DNA from: Sciurus carolinensis
Taxonomy: Eukaryota > Chordata > Mammalia > Rodentia > Sciuridae
Length of the DNA: 64,000 nucleotides
NCBI RefSeq assembly: GCF_902686445.1
Contig: NC_062217.1
Span: forward strand, 174,099,598-174,163,597
Direction of reading: 5' to 3'
The notes under the pieces are model-generated. The model was not told the origin of the DNA, made no database searches, and saw only the letters and a list, made by a program, of their open reading frames with translations. The translations under genes and the position numbers were made by a program. This document shows positions 12,381 to 23,085 of this stretch, one piece after another (position 1 is the first letter of the stretch; each line of letters begins with the position of its first letter).

Positions 12381-13404
12381 TACTAAAGCAGGTCAATTTC
12401 AGCCTTGTGTGAACTCTGGGAATTGTATGTCCTGCAGCTAGAATTGCTTGTTCCTCTGAAGGAGCCGATCATGCCCCACGCGGGCACTCCTTTTGGCCCC
12501 ATAACCGGTTTGGTGCACAGCCAAGGACGACAGGGAGCCCCAGGCAGATGGTGGGAGGTGTCTCTGGATGACTCCTCCTGCCTAGAATTCTGCTCCCCTA
12601 TTCTAGCTTCTTCCGCCTCCCTGACTGGCATCCTCACCTCCGAGAGACCCCTGGGCTCTGGTTCTCCCAGCAAAGCTCTCGGCAGCCATTGCCTCCCTTC
12701 TGTCAGGGTCGCAGTTGGTCTTTACACACCTTTTTTCTTCTGAAAACAGTCTGGTGTATTTTGTCTGTTTTTCTAGTTGTTTCCAGTGGGAGGACCAATC
12801 GGCGCAGTTGATCCTTCTGCTAGTAGCAATTCTCGATAGTTAACTCTGAGTGTTCTGGGTTTATTACTGAAGATCTGCCTTGTCATCTTGGTAGATGGTG
12901 GTTGTGGGGGCTGGCAGTGCCCGTGCCTTGCAGGTGTGCGGACGCCTCTGGCAGCGGTGGGCTGAAGCAGGACCCTCTCCGGGAGGCTGCTGGTCTGTGC
13001 TTTGAGGATGTGGGAAGTGAGTTGCGGAGTGCGCCCCGTGCAGATGTGTGGGCCTTGAGTTCCACAGGCGTGTTGTTGGTGCTCAGTGAGGGTCCCAGAT
13101 CTGTAGGTGCTACTTCAGAGGCAGGAAATTAGGAGTTGCTCTTAGTGTAGAAGTTTCCAGCTGTGTGGCCTCCTCAGGTGATTCACTCATTCCCCTTCAC
13201 ATTTATGGGGAAGAGGAACTTGTTTTTCTTTGCGGTGGTGCTTGGCAGCAGCACTGCATGTTAAAGTTTGCTAACTGCAAAGAGGTGAGAATTAAAATTA
13301 ATCACAAAACCAAGCCATTCTTATGTGTAGTTGGCTGTTCTTTTATTGCTCTTTTGGAACCTTCAAGGTTAATATTATGTACTGCTAAGACCATGAGCCC
13401 CGGG
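12381..13404. other. Unique DNA, no gene seen
   Basis: No exon or repeat was recognised. The part at about 13190-13370 is AT-richer and repeat-free, with AATTAAAATTAATCAC, and could be conserved noncoding DNA. That is weak inference. Confidence 0.35.
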
Positions 13405-13595
13405 TTCTTCGGGTTGTGTCCTGGCTTTCCTTTTAATGGCTGTGTGGCCCTGGACAAATCATGTACCCTCCTTTATATCCTCAGTCGGCACATCAGTAAA
13501 ATGGGATAATAGTAACAAGAATCTCACGGGTTATTACTTCTGCTAACTGAGGTGGAGCCCACAAAGTGCCTGGGTCCTGGCGTTCAGTAACATGA
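13405..13595 (+). mobile_element. MIR SINE, plus strand
   Basis: It follows the MIR core: 'tggctgtgtggccctggacaaatcatgtaccctcc', then 'tcagtaaaatgggataatagta', then 'aaagtgcctggg'. It is an ancient tRNA-derived SINE, moderately diverged. Confidence 0.8.
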
Positions 13596-13691
13596 GTGGG
13601 ATGGGTGCTCACACACGTCAGGGTGAGGTTGCAGCAAGACTCCACCCATGTGGGCAGCTCTCACAAGTAAAGACAGTGCCGGGGTCCTCCA

Positions 13692-13805
13692 GCCCCAGTG
13701 GTTCTGAGCCCCTCTAAGACTTGCCATCCCCAGAATACCTGGGGACCTTGTAAAACGTACACACCTGGGTCCACCTTACACCAGCTGGATAGAAGGCACA
13801 GGGTG
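13692..13805 (+). mobile_element. MER5-like hAT (Charlie) MITE fragment
   Basis: It reads 'cagtggttctgagcccctctaag', 'ccagaatacctggggaccttgtaaaac' and 'cacctgggtccacc', close to the MER5A/B layout (CAGTGGTTCTCAAAC..., 'cctggggggcttgttaaaac'). The right end is lost. Confidence 0.6.
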
Positions 13806-16800
13806 TGTTATTATTACCCCATCATACTGATGTGCCAACAGAGGCTAGAAAAGAAGGTATCTGACTTGTCAGGGTGAAGCAGACACTAAAGGGAAAGCTG
13901 GCTGTTCTACACACCCCATGGGCAATTCTGATCTATGGCTGGTTGAAGAATCACCAATACACAAGGTTTTCTTATTTTGCTGGTACTTTTTAAAGACTAA
14001 AACATTTGAATTATAAAAGTAAGACTAATGCTAGCTTCTAGAATCTCATTCGTCCGGAGGTGTTTCCCGGGCTGCCTTGGGCTTGGTAGCTGTTGGCTGT
14101 CGGTCTGATGGCTGAGCCGAGGCTGACTAGTGCCTCTTGTTTGCAGGGTGGCCTAGTTTTGTTCCTGCCTGTTGGATGGAGCCGGGGTGGGAAGCTTCAT
14201 CATGGCAGCCTTGAGGTGCGCACGTGTTAGGGGGCCCAGGCGGATGCAGAGGCTGGTGGAGGATTCAGGAGCCCTTCTCTGTGCGGGGCCTTGGCTCGGC
14301 TCAGGGACGTGGAGAGGGAAGTTGCCACCTGGCCCTCCAGAAGCTCCCGTGTGTCGGGAAGCTGGACAGCTGGAGCTGGGGGGCACGGGCCCCAGGCTGA
14401 GGGGGCGCCGGCTGTGCACAGGGAGGGCTTCCTGCCTGGGGGAGCCACTCTGGTCACTTGACTGGCTGTTGCCCCAGCAGGATGACTGGAGGAACAGGAC
14501 TCCCAGGGGAGGATGGCCTCAGGCCCCCAGGCCTGGGGGCTGTGTGTCCCTGGCCCTGCGCTGCTGGCTGGAAACCCAAAGCCCAGCCTTGCTGGTCCTG
14601 AGCTCACGTTCTGCCCTCCGCCCTGCCAACCCTCAGCCTGTAGCCTCCGGCCCTTCTTTGGGGCAGCCTCTATCTACCCGGCTGCTTCTCAGCCTCCCTG
14701 AGGCCTGACGAGCGTGTGGCCCTCTCATGTCCCTCTTCTCCTCATGGAGGCCCTGGGCACCTGCCTCCAGCCACACCGTGACCCTAATGGAGGACCCCTG
14801 GTTTCAGGCATGACCGCAGCCAGGCCTGCCTTTCTTCTGCAACAGGCCCAGCTGCGGGTGAAAGGCCATCTGGGTGGTGCCAGGTCAGACGTGAAGGACA
14901 TGCTGAGCCAGTGTGGACCCTGGGATGAGTGCTCCCTCCTCTGGGCCTTCCGTCCACTGCCCTGAGGCAGGGAGCAGAGGGGAGCAAGGAACCCAACACC
15001 TCCACACAACATGGCGCCTTCCGCCTTCACCTGGCTGCCCTCACCCCTCCTCCTGGAGGTCAGGTCCTCTGGTCATCCAGGTGAACTGTGGCATTTGTGC
15101 TTCTGGTCAGCATCACCTGGAATCAAGTGTCTGTGCCCTGAGCTGTGATGTGCACTTGGTTGGACAGAACACGCCCTGGGCAGGTGATGCTGGGGCTCTT
15201 CTCCAGTCCAGTAGGGGCTTCCCCTCTGCTGCCCAGAGCTCACCTCTTCCCAGCTCCAGGCCCTGAGAGGCCCCAGGTCTGCACTCTGGGGTCCTCTGAA
15301 CACCTGTGCCCCTTCCCCCTCTTCTATTTGACAAAGTGAGAGGGGCGCTGGTCCTTGCTTCTGGAAGAGCCCTGATACGAACACTCTTCAGTTGAAGTCT
15401 TTTGTTTCAGTGGATTTCCTCGTTTGCGGCCAGGGCTCCCTGGAGCTTTGAGAGCTGTCCACGATTTCTGCCACTGTCACAGCAGTCTCCAGGGGAGCCC
15501 GCCGGTCCCCAGAGAATGACCTGCCACCGTGAGCCGGGCCGCGGCAAGAAGAGACTTTGGCCAAGGAGCTGAGCTTCGTGCTCCTGATCTCGCGGTGACG
15601 GGGTTGGGCAGGCGCTCTCTGCCCACAGACCCCTTCAGCACAAAGCTGGGCAGGGGAGGTGGCCACAGCAGACAGTGGGCATCCGTCTCAGGCATTCACC
15701 CAGCGGAGAGCCAGGCAAACAGCAACTGCTGGTCCCCAGCGCCCAGCGAGACCGTGGTGTGCGGCTGTTCTGGTCTTTTCATCTGGACTGTTTCAGAGAA
15801 AATCAAACGGGCTGTGATTTCTCTGATGCACACGTCACCAGCTACCTCTAACAGCTAAGGACTTGAGAAAAACACCTCAATTCCACGAGAGCCTCGAACA
15901 GCGACACCGGGGATTTCTTCCTGTACCCAGGCCTGTCCAATCTCCCCTCACTGCCCCAGAGTGTGGGTTTGCCGTGGTTTGCTTTCTGTCAGGGCCAAGC
16001 CAGGTCCACGCCCTGCCTTTGTTGGCTCCCTGTATTGGCCCGTTCTCTGCGGAGGAGCCTGGACGTCCCTGCGGTGGCTCCCCAGTGCTCCTGTCTGCGG
16101 ATGGGGTGCTCCCTCTTCACGCCGGCCAGGTCTAGACTGGGTTGGGTTTAGTTTTCCCTTTGGTGGGAGGGACACCTGCGGGGATGGTAGCGCCTGCCTC
16201 GGGATGTGCTGGGAGACAGCGGTCTGCCGCTTCCACAGGAAGAGGGGGACGTTGGGGCTCTGCACCCTCCCACGCCTCCAGCCTGGCCAGTCGTCCCATC
16301 TTCCACCGACTCCCTTGGTCTGTCAGGATGTCACAGCAGCGACTGCGATTTCACTTGTCCTACAATAAAGCACCTGATCTGCTCAGGCTGCAGCGATGGC
16401 CTGGGTGCCAGTTTTGCCATGCCTCGGGAACGTTTCTTCCCGTTCTCGTCCCCAGCCTGTCCTGATCTCTGTGTCCGTCTCCTCCTTCTTTCTCTCACAT
16501 ACCGCTTGCGGGTCACTTGCTGGAAAAGACGCTGCCTTTTCCTGTAGTTTTGCGCAGCCTGGATCTTGCCGACTGCACGGCTCTCGGTGTGGATAATTAG
16601 GCCTAGAGGCTAATCAGATTGGGAGGGGGGTTGTGCACAGGGGATGTCCACTTCCATCGGGAGAAATAGAGTCCAGTGGCCTCACTACCCAGCTCCGCTC
16701 ACCAGGGTGACAAGTGGAGGTGGTCTGTGTCCTCACTGCCTGTCCTCATTAGAGGAGCTACTCTGTGAGAAGAAACCTCTTCTTGCTTAGCAGTTTTGGC

Positions 16801-16970
16801 AGGAGAAGGTGCAGGCAGAGAAGGCAGGGCAGAAGCCAGCTCCCTCTCTGTGCCCACGCCTGGCTGGGTTCTCTTGCATCCTCCAAAGGTGACTAGTAGG
16901 CTTTTAAAAGGGTCATTAGGAACCCATGGACTTGAACAATTTGAGGTACTTAGGCTGTCTCAGGCTTATC
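13806..16970. other. GC-rich unique DNA, no supported gene
   Basis: Overlapping open frames on both strands, up to 178 codons at 14172-14708, show no domain. No splice-bounded exon, RNA gene or young repeat was recognised. Confidence 0.4.
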
Positions 16971-16974
16971 TTTA

Positions 16975-17127
16975 TTGATTCTAAAATTGTCCCATCTGTG
17001 GCCCATGGGATCATCCTGGGTTTGGGTGCTGAGTACTTTTGACCTGACCCCAATATCCTCAACTTCTATGAAAACATATTCCAGGCAGATCTTGTGCCTT
17101 TTCTGTCCTACTGAGTCATATGCTTTC
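16975..17127. mobile_element. Ancient LINE-like repeat, left half
   Basis: The wording 'aattgtcccatctgtggcccatgggatca' ... 'ttttgacctgacccc' ... 'ttccaggcagatcttgtgcc' matches a very common ancient mammalian repeat that I associate with old L1 elements. It is cut by the MaLR LTR at 17128-17566 and resumes at about 17572. Confidence 0.45.
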
Positions 17128-17566
17128 TGTTTTAGTCAGATTGTTTTTTGCTACTATGACTAAAAGGACCTGACCAGATCAACTGTAAAGGAGGAAAGGT
17201 TTATTTAGGGACTCAGGGCTTCAGAGTTCTTAGTCCATAGAAAGCAGGCTCCATTCCTTGGTGCTTGAGATGAGGCAGAACATCATGGCAGAAGAGTGTG
17301 GTGGAGAGAAGCAACTCACATGGTGATCAGGAAGCAGAGAGACAGAGACTCCACTCTCCAGACACAAAATATATACCTAGTCATGCCCCTAAGGGACCGC
17401 TTCCTCCAGCCACACCCACCTTCCTCCAGTTACCACTGTTAATCCATCAGGGATCAATTCACTGATTGGGCTAAGACTCTCACAACCCACTCACTTCTCC
17501 TCTGAACCTTCTTGCATAGTCTCACTTGTGAGCTTTTGGGGGAAACCTCACATCCAAGCCATAACA
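17128..17566 (-). mobile_element. Solo MaLR LTR (squirrel ORR/MST-like), minus
   Basis: The 439-bp element starts TGTTTTAGTC and ends CCATAACA on the plus strand, so in its own sense it runs TGTTATGG...CA. It is flanked by a perfect 5-bp target duplication, CTTTC at 17123-17127 and 17567-17571. An antisense TTTATT gives AATAAA in sense orientation. Other copies in this window lie at 20710, 42417, 44351 and about 58440. The single LTR implies LTR-LTR recombination. ERVL-MaLR assignment is from remembered consensus. Confidence 0.9.
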
Positions 17567-17571
17567 CTTTC

Positions 17572-17720
17572 CTAAGAAGTGTCACTTAGCTTCAGTGGGA
17601 GGTGGAGGTTTTGGAAATAGGGTTGTAGTGATGTTCATTGCTGCTGAGTGGGTCATTATTTTTAGACTTTTTCAGTGATCAGGTTAGAAAATACAGATGT
17701 TTCAAGAGACTAAGAAATTA
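17572..17720. mobile_element. Ancient LINE-like repeat, right half
   Basis: This continues the repeat interrupted by the solo LTR: 'ttggaaatagggttgtagtgatgttcattgctgctgagtgggtcatt' and 'cagtgatcaggttagaaaatacagatg' are the expected downstream segments. The join supports the insertion order. Confidence 0.45.
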
Positions 17721-18257
17721 CAAATTTTTACAAGTAGTTTCCATTAAAATGAAAGGCATCGGGGTTTGTCACTCCTTAGTGCTCTATCTGTATCTTTCTC
17801 CCATGCTGAAAATCCCGCTTCCCAGCACTTCGGCATACGTGCTGGCCGCCTGGCTCGAAGGCCCCTCCCGCCTCAACTGCCCGAGGCTCCTGCCAGACAG
17901 GGCTGCATCTTCTGTCCTTAGACTGCACCCCACGAGGACTCTTAGCATGATGGAAAAATCATGATTCTTCTCTCAGAGGTTTGGCATTGCATCTAAACAC
18001 TGTTATGTTCATATGGTCCAACATACTTTGAATTTTAATAATATTTAAATTTAATCTTGGTTTATAGGTACATAAAATATTTCCCTATTTCCAAAGCCAA
18101 GTCTAAAAATTAAAGCATATTCATAAAAGTGGGCTTTCTCCCTGTTCCTTCTACTCTGTTCTGTTTCCCCAAAAAGTAGTCATCAAAATGATCTTTTGAT
18201 TTATTCCTCCTATGCTTTATTTTGTGTATTCAAATATACATCTACATACTTTAAAAA
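17721..18257. other. AT-rich unique DNA, nothing recognised
   Basis: Sequence of mixed composition before the CT-rich tract. No gene or repeat family was recognised. Confidence 0.4.
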
Positions 18258-18615
18258 TCTCTCCCTCCCCCTCCCCCTCCCTCTCTCCCTCCCTCTCTCT
18301 CCCTCTCTCTCTCTCCCTCCCTCCCTCTTTCCCTCCCTCTCTCTCTCCCTCTCCCTCTCTCTCTTCCTCTCCCCTCCTCTCCCTCTCTCTCCCTCCCTCT
18401 CTCTCCCTCCCTCTCTCTCTCTCCCTCTCTCTCTCTCTCCCTCTCCCCCTCCCCTCCCTCTCTCTCTCCCTCCCTCTCTCTCCCTCCCTCCCTCTCTCTC
18501 TCTCTCTCTCCCTCCCTCTCTCTCCCTCCCTCTCTCTCTCCCTCTCCCTCTCTTCCTCTCCCCTCCTCTCCCTCTCTCTCCCTCCCTCTCTCTCCCTCCC
18601 TCTCTCTCTCTCTCT
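18258..18615 (+). repeat. Long CT-rich simple repeat
   Basis: About 360 bp of (CCCT)n/(CT)n polypyrimidine runs with no recognisable coding content, directly into the gap. Open frames rich in Ser/Pro/Leu or Arg/Glu here are artefacts of the repeat. The true length is unknown because assembly breaks in it. Confidence 0.97.
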
Positions 18616-18815
18616 NNNNNNNNNNNNNNNNNNNNNNNNNNNNNNNNNNNNNNNNNNNNNNNNNNNNNNNNNNNNNNNNNNNNNNNNNNNNNNNNNNNNN
18701 NNNNNNNNNNNNNNNNNNNNNNNNNNNNNNNNNNNNNNNNNNNNNNNNNNNNNNNNNNNNNNNNNNNNNNNNNNNNNNNNNNNNNNNNNNNNNNNNNNNN
18801 NNNNNNNNNNNNNNN
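18616..18815. other. Assembly gap of 200 N
   Basis: Exactly 200 unresolved bases follow the CT tract. A round number next to a simple repeat suggests a placeholder size rather than a measured one. Confidence 0.95.
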
Positions 18816-19260
18816 GACCCAGGGCTGCAGTTACTATCACGTCCTCCACCACTGACTACACCTGGACCCCACCTTCCTCCCTACAGGCGCGTGGTCCATC
18901 TTGCTGGGCTTTTCGCTTAATCACATCTGGGAGACCCCTCTATGGACACATATGGAGAGATCACTCCTATTTTGGTAGCAGTGTGGTGCTCTGTTCTCTG
19001 GATACACCATTGTTCACTGATTGTCCCCAGTAGTGAGCACGTGGGTAGGGCTGGTCTGTCCCCAGTAGATAGCCTGGTGCACGAGGCTAGTGAACCAGGA
19101 GGCTGCTGAAGACGCGGTTGCTGGGTGACTCTGATCGGTGTGGCCCCTTCCCCTCTCTCTAGGTCCTAACAGCAACATGATGATCTAGAACATTCTATCA
19201 CGCCTTTTGCCTTTCCTGGCTATGAACTGCTGACAAAGACAATCTTGCCCTCATAAACTG
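18816..19260. other. Unique DNA after the gap, nothing recognised
   Basis: The sequence leaves the CT tract abruptly on the far side of the gap. No exon or repeat was recognised. Confidence 0.4.
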
Positions 19261-19261
19261 T

Positions 19262-19420
19262 TTTAGATTCATTTTTTATTTTTATTGAGAAAATATTTGT
19301 AATATTATGGGATACATTTGGTAATTTAAAACATGCATATAATATATAATAATCAAATCAGGGCAATAAGCATCTCCATCTGTTTAAGAAGTTAATCACT
19401 TTCACGTGTTGGGATTTGGT
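19262..19420 (-). mobile_element. L1 3'-end fragment, minus strand
   Basis: 'tttttattgagaaaatatttgtaatattatgggatacattt' ... 'catgcatataatatataataatcaaatcagggcaataagcatctccatc' follows the reverse complement of the L1 3' UTR type with 'atatatttatggggtacaatgtg'. It is short and decayed. Confidence 0.6.
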
Positions 19421-20704
19421 AATGACCTGTTCACTCATCCAAGATGGTCCCTCCAAGACGCAGGGGGACCTGTCCCTGTCTCCTGGTGCCATCAATGTTC
19501 AGAATCAGGAGCTGGTGCTCAGCCGCCCTCAGAGGGGCCGGGAGTTTCCCAGGGTTGAAGTGGGCACAGGGGCACATGTACATTCATCACAGTTCAACCT
19601 GTCAGAGTTACTTAGATGTTTTTAGCAATTTTTAAAATAATTTTAGGTTTACAAGAGAGTTGCCAGGACAACAGGTCTGTCTCTTTTCAGTCTCCCTCAC
19701 GTTAACCGCTGACGTTACCAAGAACACCCGTCAAACCCAGGCACCTGAAGTTGGCATCACTGGTTATCAGCCACACTCGCCTTTGTCAGGAGTCCCAGGT
19801 TCCCACCACGGCCGCTTTCCAGGAATCCAGGCTTTGAGGCTTCATTGCATCTCACATTGATCCTCGTGGTGGCCAAGGTTTTCTTTTCCTGGTTAGTGAG
19901 TGAGAGTCCCACCTACTCAGCTCCTTGTCACGTAGGTGATACCCCAGTGGCCTTTGGTAAGGCCACTGTGTGTGTGTGAATGTGTGTGTAACCGCGTGAC
20001 TGTGTGTAAATGTGTGTATGTCTGTGAATGTGAGTGAATATGAGTGTTAGTGATTTAATGTGAGTATGAATCTGAGTATGTTAGTGAGCGCGTGTGCATG
20101 TGTTTGGTCAAAGATACGTTGCCAAGGTCCGAGCATTTCTTGCTCCAGACCCGGAGGAGCCGTTCTTCGGAGGAGGCTTGTCTGTTTAGTGAGAAGCGTT
20201 TTCAGAGAGCACTTTCTTCTTGTCCCAGCGCTCATTACTGTTGGATTGTCCTTCACGATGAACAGAGATAGGAAACATGCTTTTAGAAAGGAAAAAAATC
20301 CAAGTTCATGGTGGTAATAACAACGAAAGAGTCCAGGGTCTCAAACTCAATTACTCTGATTTTACATTCATTTTTCTTTTACACTGAAAATCTTGGTTCC
20401 TAGCAGCACAATTCCTTATTGTGTGTTATAATTATGCTGCTTAATACACGCCCAAGCATATCCATGGAGATTAGGCAGGCTGTGCGGTGGAAACGATAGC
20501 CCCACATCTCACAATTTGCCTCAGGGAAGGTTTGCTTGTACCCCGGCTCTGTGCCATGGCTGGCTGGCCTTGCCTCTGCTCCTCCTCAGCTGTACCCAAA
20601 GGTCCAGGATGGTGAAATCCCAGTTCTGGAGCCTGGTGTGGTTTTGTAGCCGAGAGGAAATTGACTTGGTGGGCTAGAGTCAGCTTCAAACTTCTGGCAG
20701 CATC
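19421..20704. other. Unique DNA with a TG-rich patch
   Basis: No exon or RNA gene was recognised. A degenerate TG-rich minisatellite at about 19970-20110 is listed separately. Confidence 0.4.
19968..20110 (+). repeat. Degenerate TG/TGAG minisatellite
   Basis: Variants of TGTGTGTGAATG, TGTAAATG and TGAGTATGAATC follow one another over about 140 bp. This is consistent with an expanded and mutated (TG)n tract. Confidence 0.8.
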
Positions 20705-20709
20705 AATCC

Positions 20710-21040
20710 TGTGTCAGTCAGCTTTCTGTACTGTAACAATGTCACTGAGGTAAACAACTCATAAAAGGAAAGACTCATTTTGGCTCATGGTTTCAGAGGA
20801 TTCAGTCCATGGTCACTTGGCCTCACTACTTTGGGCCTGTGGAGAAGCAGTTCATCATGGCAGGAGCATATGGTGTGGCAAACCATTCACCTTACGGCAG
20901 TGGGAAGTAAAAGAGGAAGGAGCTGGGGTCCCCGATGTCCCCCTGAAGGGCACAGCCCCAGGGATCTAACTGCCTCCTTCTAGACCCACATCCTAATGGC
21001 TCCACCATCTCCTGAAGAGTGCAGTGGGCTGGGACCAAAC
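20710..21040 (-). mobile_element. MaLR-like LTR, minus, split (left part)
   Basis: It starts TGTGTCAGTCAGCTTTCTGT and includes 'aaagactcattttggctcatggtttcagagg' and 'ttcatcatggcagga', parallel to the MaLR LTR at 17128. It is interrupted at 21041 by another LTR. The remainder appears to be 21604-21650. No clear target duplication remains. Confidence 0.7.
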
Positions 21041-21603
21041 TGTTATGGGGTGCAACTTAAGAACAGACCGATCACCACTGAGCAGTCCAAATTTGAGAGT
21101 CTTTATTAAGCCGGCCGACTGACAGTCTCACACAATGCCCCAAAAAAATGGGTATTGGGAGAACAGCCCCGACCACAGGGTTGTAGGGGTTCTTATACCA
21201 AAAATCACATTAATCATAAGTGTCTGTTGCTATGATTCAAAATTACAAACTAACATCATGAGATCATCGACAGAGGGGGAAGTGGGTCAAAATGACCCTT
21301 ACCTAGGTACAAACTAAAGAATGGTTGCTAACATCCACACAATCACTGTTCACATGGTACATTGGTTAAGAGCAATAGAGGTCAAAGGAGAGCAATTTTT
21401 ACTACATAGGAGTCGCCATTGTATATTATTAAACATGTCACACCAAGTAACTGATAATGGGTACAGAGGCGGGGTGTTCCCATGGGAGAAGCTTATTTCC
21501 TACATAACATGGAGTCTCAGAGCAAAATGGAGTCTGTTTAGTCATTTCCCTTAGAGTCTGACCTAGAACATTCTCATGGAGCCAGATCTGTCAGCCCATC
21601 ACA
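21041..21603 (-). mobile_element. Solo ERV LTR inserted in the MaLR LTR, minus
   Basis: The 563-bp element starts TGTTATGGGG and ends CCCATCACA on the plus strand. It is flanked by CAAAC at 21036-21040 and again at 21604-21608. The antisense TTTATT near 21102 gives AATAAA in sense orientation, near the 3' end as expected. No retroviral reading frames are present. The exact family (ERV1 or ERVK) is not recognised. Confidence 0.85.
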
Positions 21604-21650
21604 CAAACCTCAGCATGGGGGCCTTTGAGTGGCATCCAGATCCCAACAGC
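21604..21650 (-). mobile_element. MaLR-like LTR, right remnant after interruption
   Basis: 'cctcagcatgggggcctttgagtggcatccagatcccaaca' corresponds to the end of MaLR-type LTRs ('gagcttttgggggacacctcacatccaaaccataaca'). It resumes the element cut at 21041. Confidence 0.55.
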
Positions 21651-21658
21651 AGCACTTC

Positions 21659-22143
21659 TGTGATGGTTAATTTGAATTGTCATCTTGATTGAGATGTTAG
21701 TGATTAAGAGGCCTCTGGGTGTGTCGGTGAGGGCGGGTCTAGGCATGCTTGGCATGTGGGATAGCCAATCAAAGTGGATCCCCTCCCTAAGTGTGGGCAG
21801 CACCGCCCAATAGAATGGAATAAAAGCTGAAGAACCAGGAAGCAGATGCAGATGCAAGCTCTGCTCTTCTTGAACAGGTTCTTTGATCCTCCGAGAGCGA
21901 ACTCTGCCAGTGATTCTCCAGGTAGTTTCCAGAAGCCTTGGTCTCGGACTAGGGTAACTCTGTTGATCCTTCTTGTTCTGGGACTTCTGCCCCTTGGACT
22001 GCATAGCTGCTGGTTCTTCAGCTCTCCAGCTGCAGACGGCCATTGTGGGCTATCCAGCTTCTGGTTGTGTAAGCCAATCTCATAAATCCCCTTTTATAAT
22101 CATACTTCCTGTTGATGCTGATCCTCTAGAGAACCCTGACACA
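21659..22143 (+). mobile_element. ERVL-type (MLT2/MT2-like) solo LTR, plus
   Basis: The 485-bp element starts TGTGATGGTTAATTTGAATT and ends AGAGAACCCTGACACA. A perfect 5-bp duplication ACTTC flanks it at 21654-21658 and 22144-22148. Internal landmarks are 'gggtgtgtcggtgagggcg', 'ccaatcaaagtgg', GAATAAAAGCTGAAG (TATA-like) and a 3' part with 'tgtgtaagccaatctcataaatcc'. This is the remembered layout of ERVL LTRs. Clean ends suggest it is younger than the MLT1 relics around it. Confidence 0.9.
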
Positions 22144-22773
22144 ACTTCCCTCCCACTTTTTCAGGCCTCATTCAATCACTTGGCCAAACCAGGTCCAGGA
22201 AGGTGAGAACTTCTAATCTCTCAGGAGGCTCCTTGTGGATCATGTAGCCAAGAAACTGTCAACCGGGCAGGGGTATGAGGTCCCCTGCAGGAAAGAGAAG
22301 TGAATAATAGAAAATAATCCACTGTGAACACTGACATTTTCACTAAAAATAGCGCTGTGGAGGCCGCTTAAGTTCCTCTCCACCTGCAGGCTGTGCCATG
22401 CTGGTGTGAACAGTCGGGTTCTGTGTTTTAGAGTCACTCTCAGTGATTTTTCTCTCTTGCCGCCAACTTGGCCTACTGTTAATTTTTTTTCAGTTTGTTT
22501 TAGATTTTTAGAAATGAGCACCTTTCTTTTTTTTTTATATTTTCCCTTTTAAATTTTTTGTAGTTCCAAATTAAAAATATAGTCAGGTTCACTCAGAAAG
22601 TTTAGCTTCCCCTCCCTGCCCCCTCTTTTCTCTTCTCACCTCCACTCTATAGCTAAGGTTTCTTGTTGTTTTGGTTTTTTCATTTTTTTCACTTTATACT
22701 TTTGAAGATACATGTAAATATTCACACTTTTTTTTTTTTGTGCAACAAAATGTAAGCCCCAGCTTGGAGGATG
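22144..22773. other. Unique and T-rich DNA, nothing firm
   Basis: The part at 22520-22740 has poly-T stretches that could be a decayed LINE 3' end on the minus strand. I see no gene. Confidence 0.4.
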
Positions 22774-23085
22774 CGTTAGTTTCTTGTGGCTGTTGTAACA
22801 AAAGAACCTGGACCAACAGTATGATTTAAAACAACAGAGCTCTGCTGTCTTATAATTCTAGAGGCAGGAAGTCTGAAGCATGGTTCCCACGGGGCTGAAC
22901 TCCTACAGGGCTGGGGAAGGGCCTGCGCCCCTGCATGGTTCCCACGGGGCTGAACTCCTACAGGGCTGGGGAAGGGCCCGCGCCCCTGCCTCTTCCTGTG
23001 GCTGCTGGTGGCAGTTGGCTGGGGCTGCTTCTTTCCAGTCTGCACCCCTGCCACCTCTGTGGACTTCTTCCCTGTGTCTCCAGAT
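22774..23085 (-). mobile_element. MLT1-type MaLR LTR fragment, minus
   Basis: It begins 'gcgttagtttcttgtggctgttgtaacaaaagaacc' and continues 'gatttaaaacaacagagctctgctgtcttataattctagaggcaggaagtctgaa'. That is the reverse complement of the MLT1 3' end. An internal 55-bp duplication is listed separately. Confidence 0.75.
22879..22988. repeat. Recent 55-bp tandem duplication
   Basis: The unit CATGGTTCCCACGGGGCTGA... ending GCGCCCCTG occurs at 22879-22933 and 22934-22988. I see one difference (GGGCCTGC against GGGCCCGC). It is much younger than the surrounding MLT1 relic. Confidence 0.95.

Noticed and set aside
18196..19033. Long frames rich in Ser/Pro/Leu or Arg/Glu across the CT tract
   Set aside because: They are translations of a simple repeat and of unresolved N bases.
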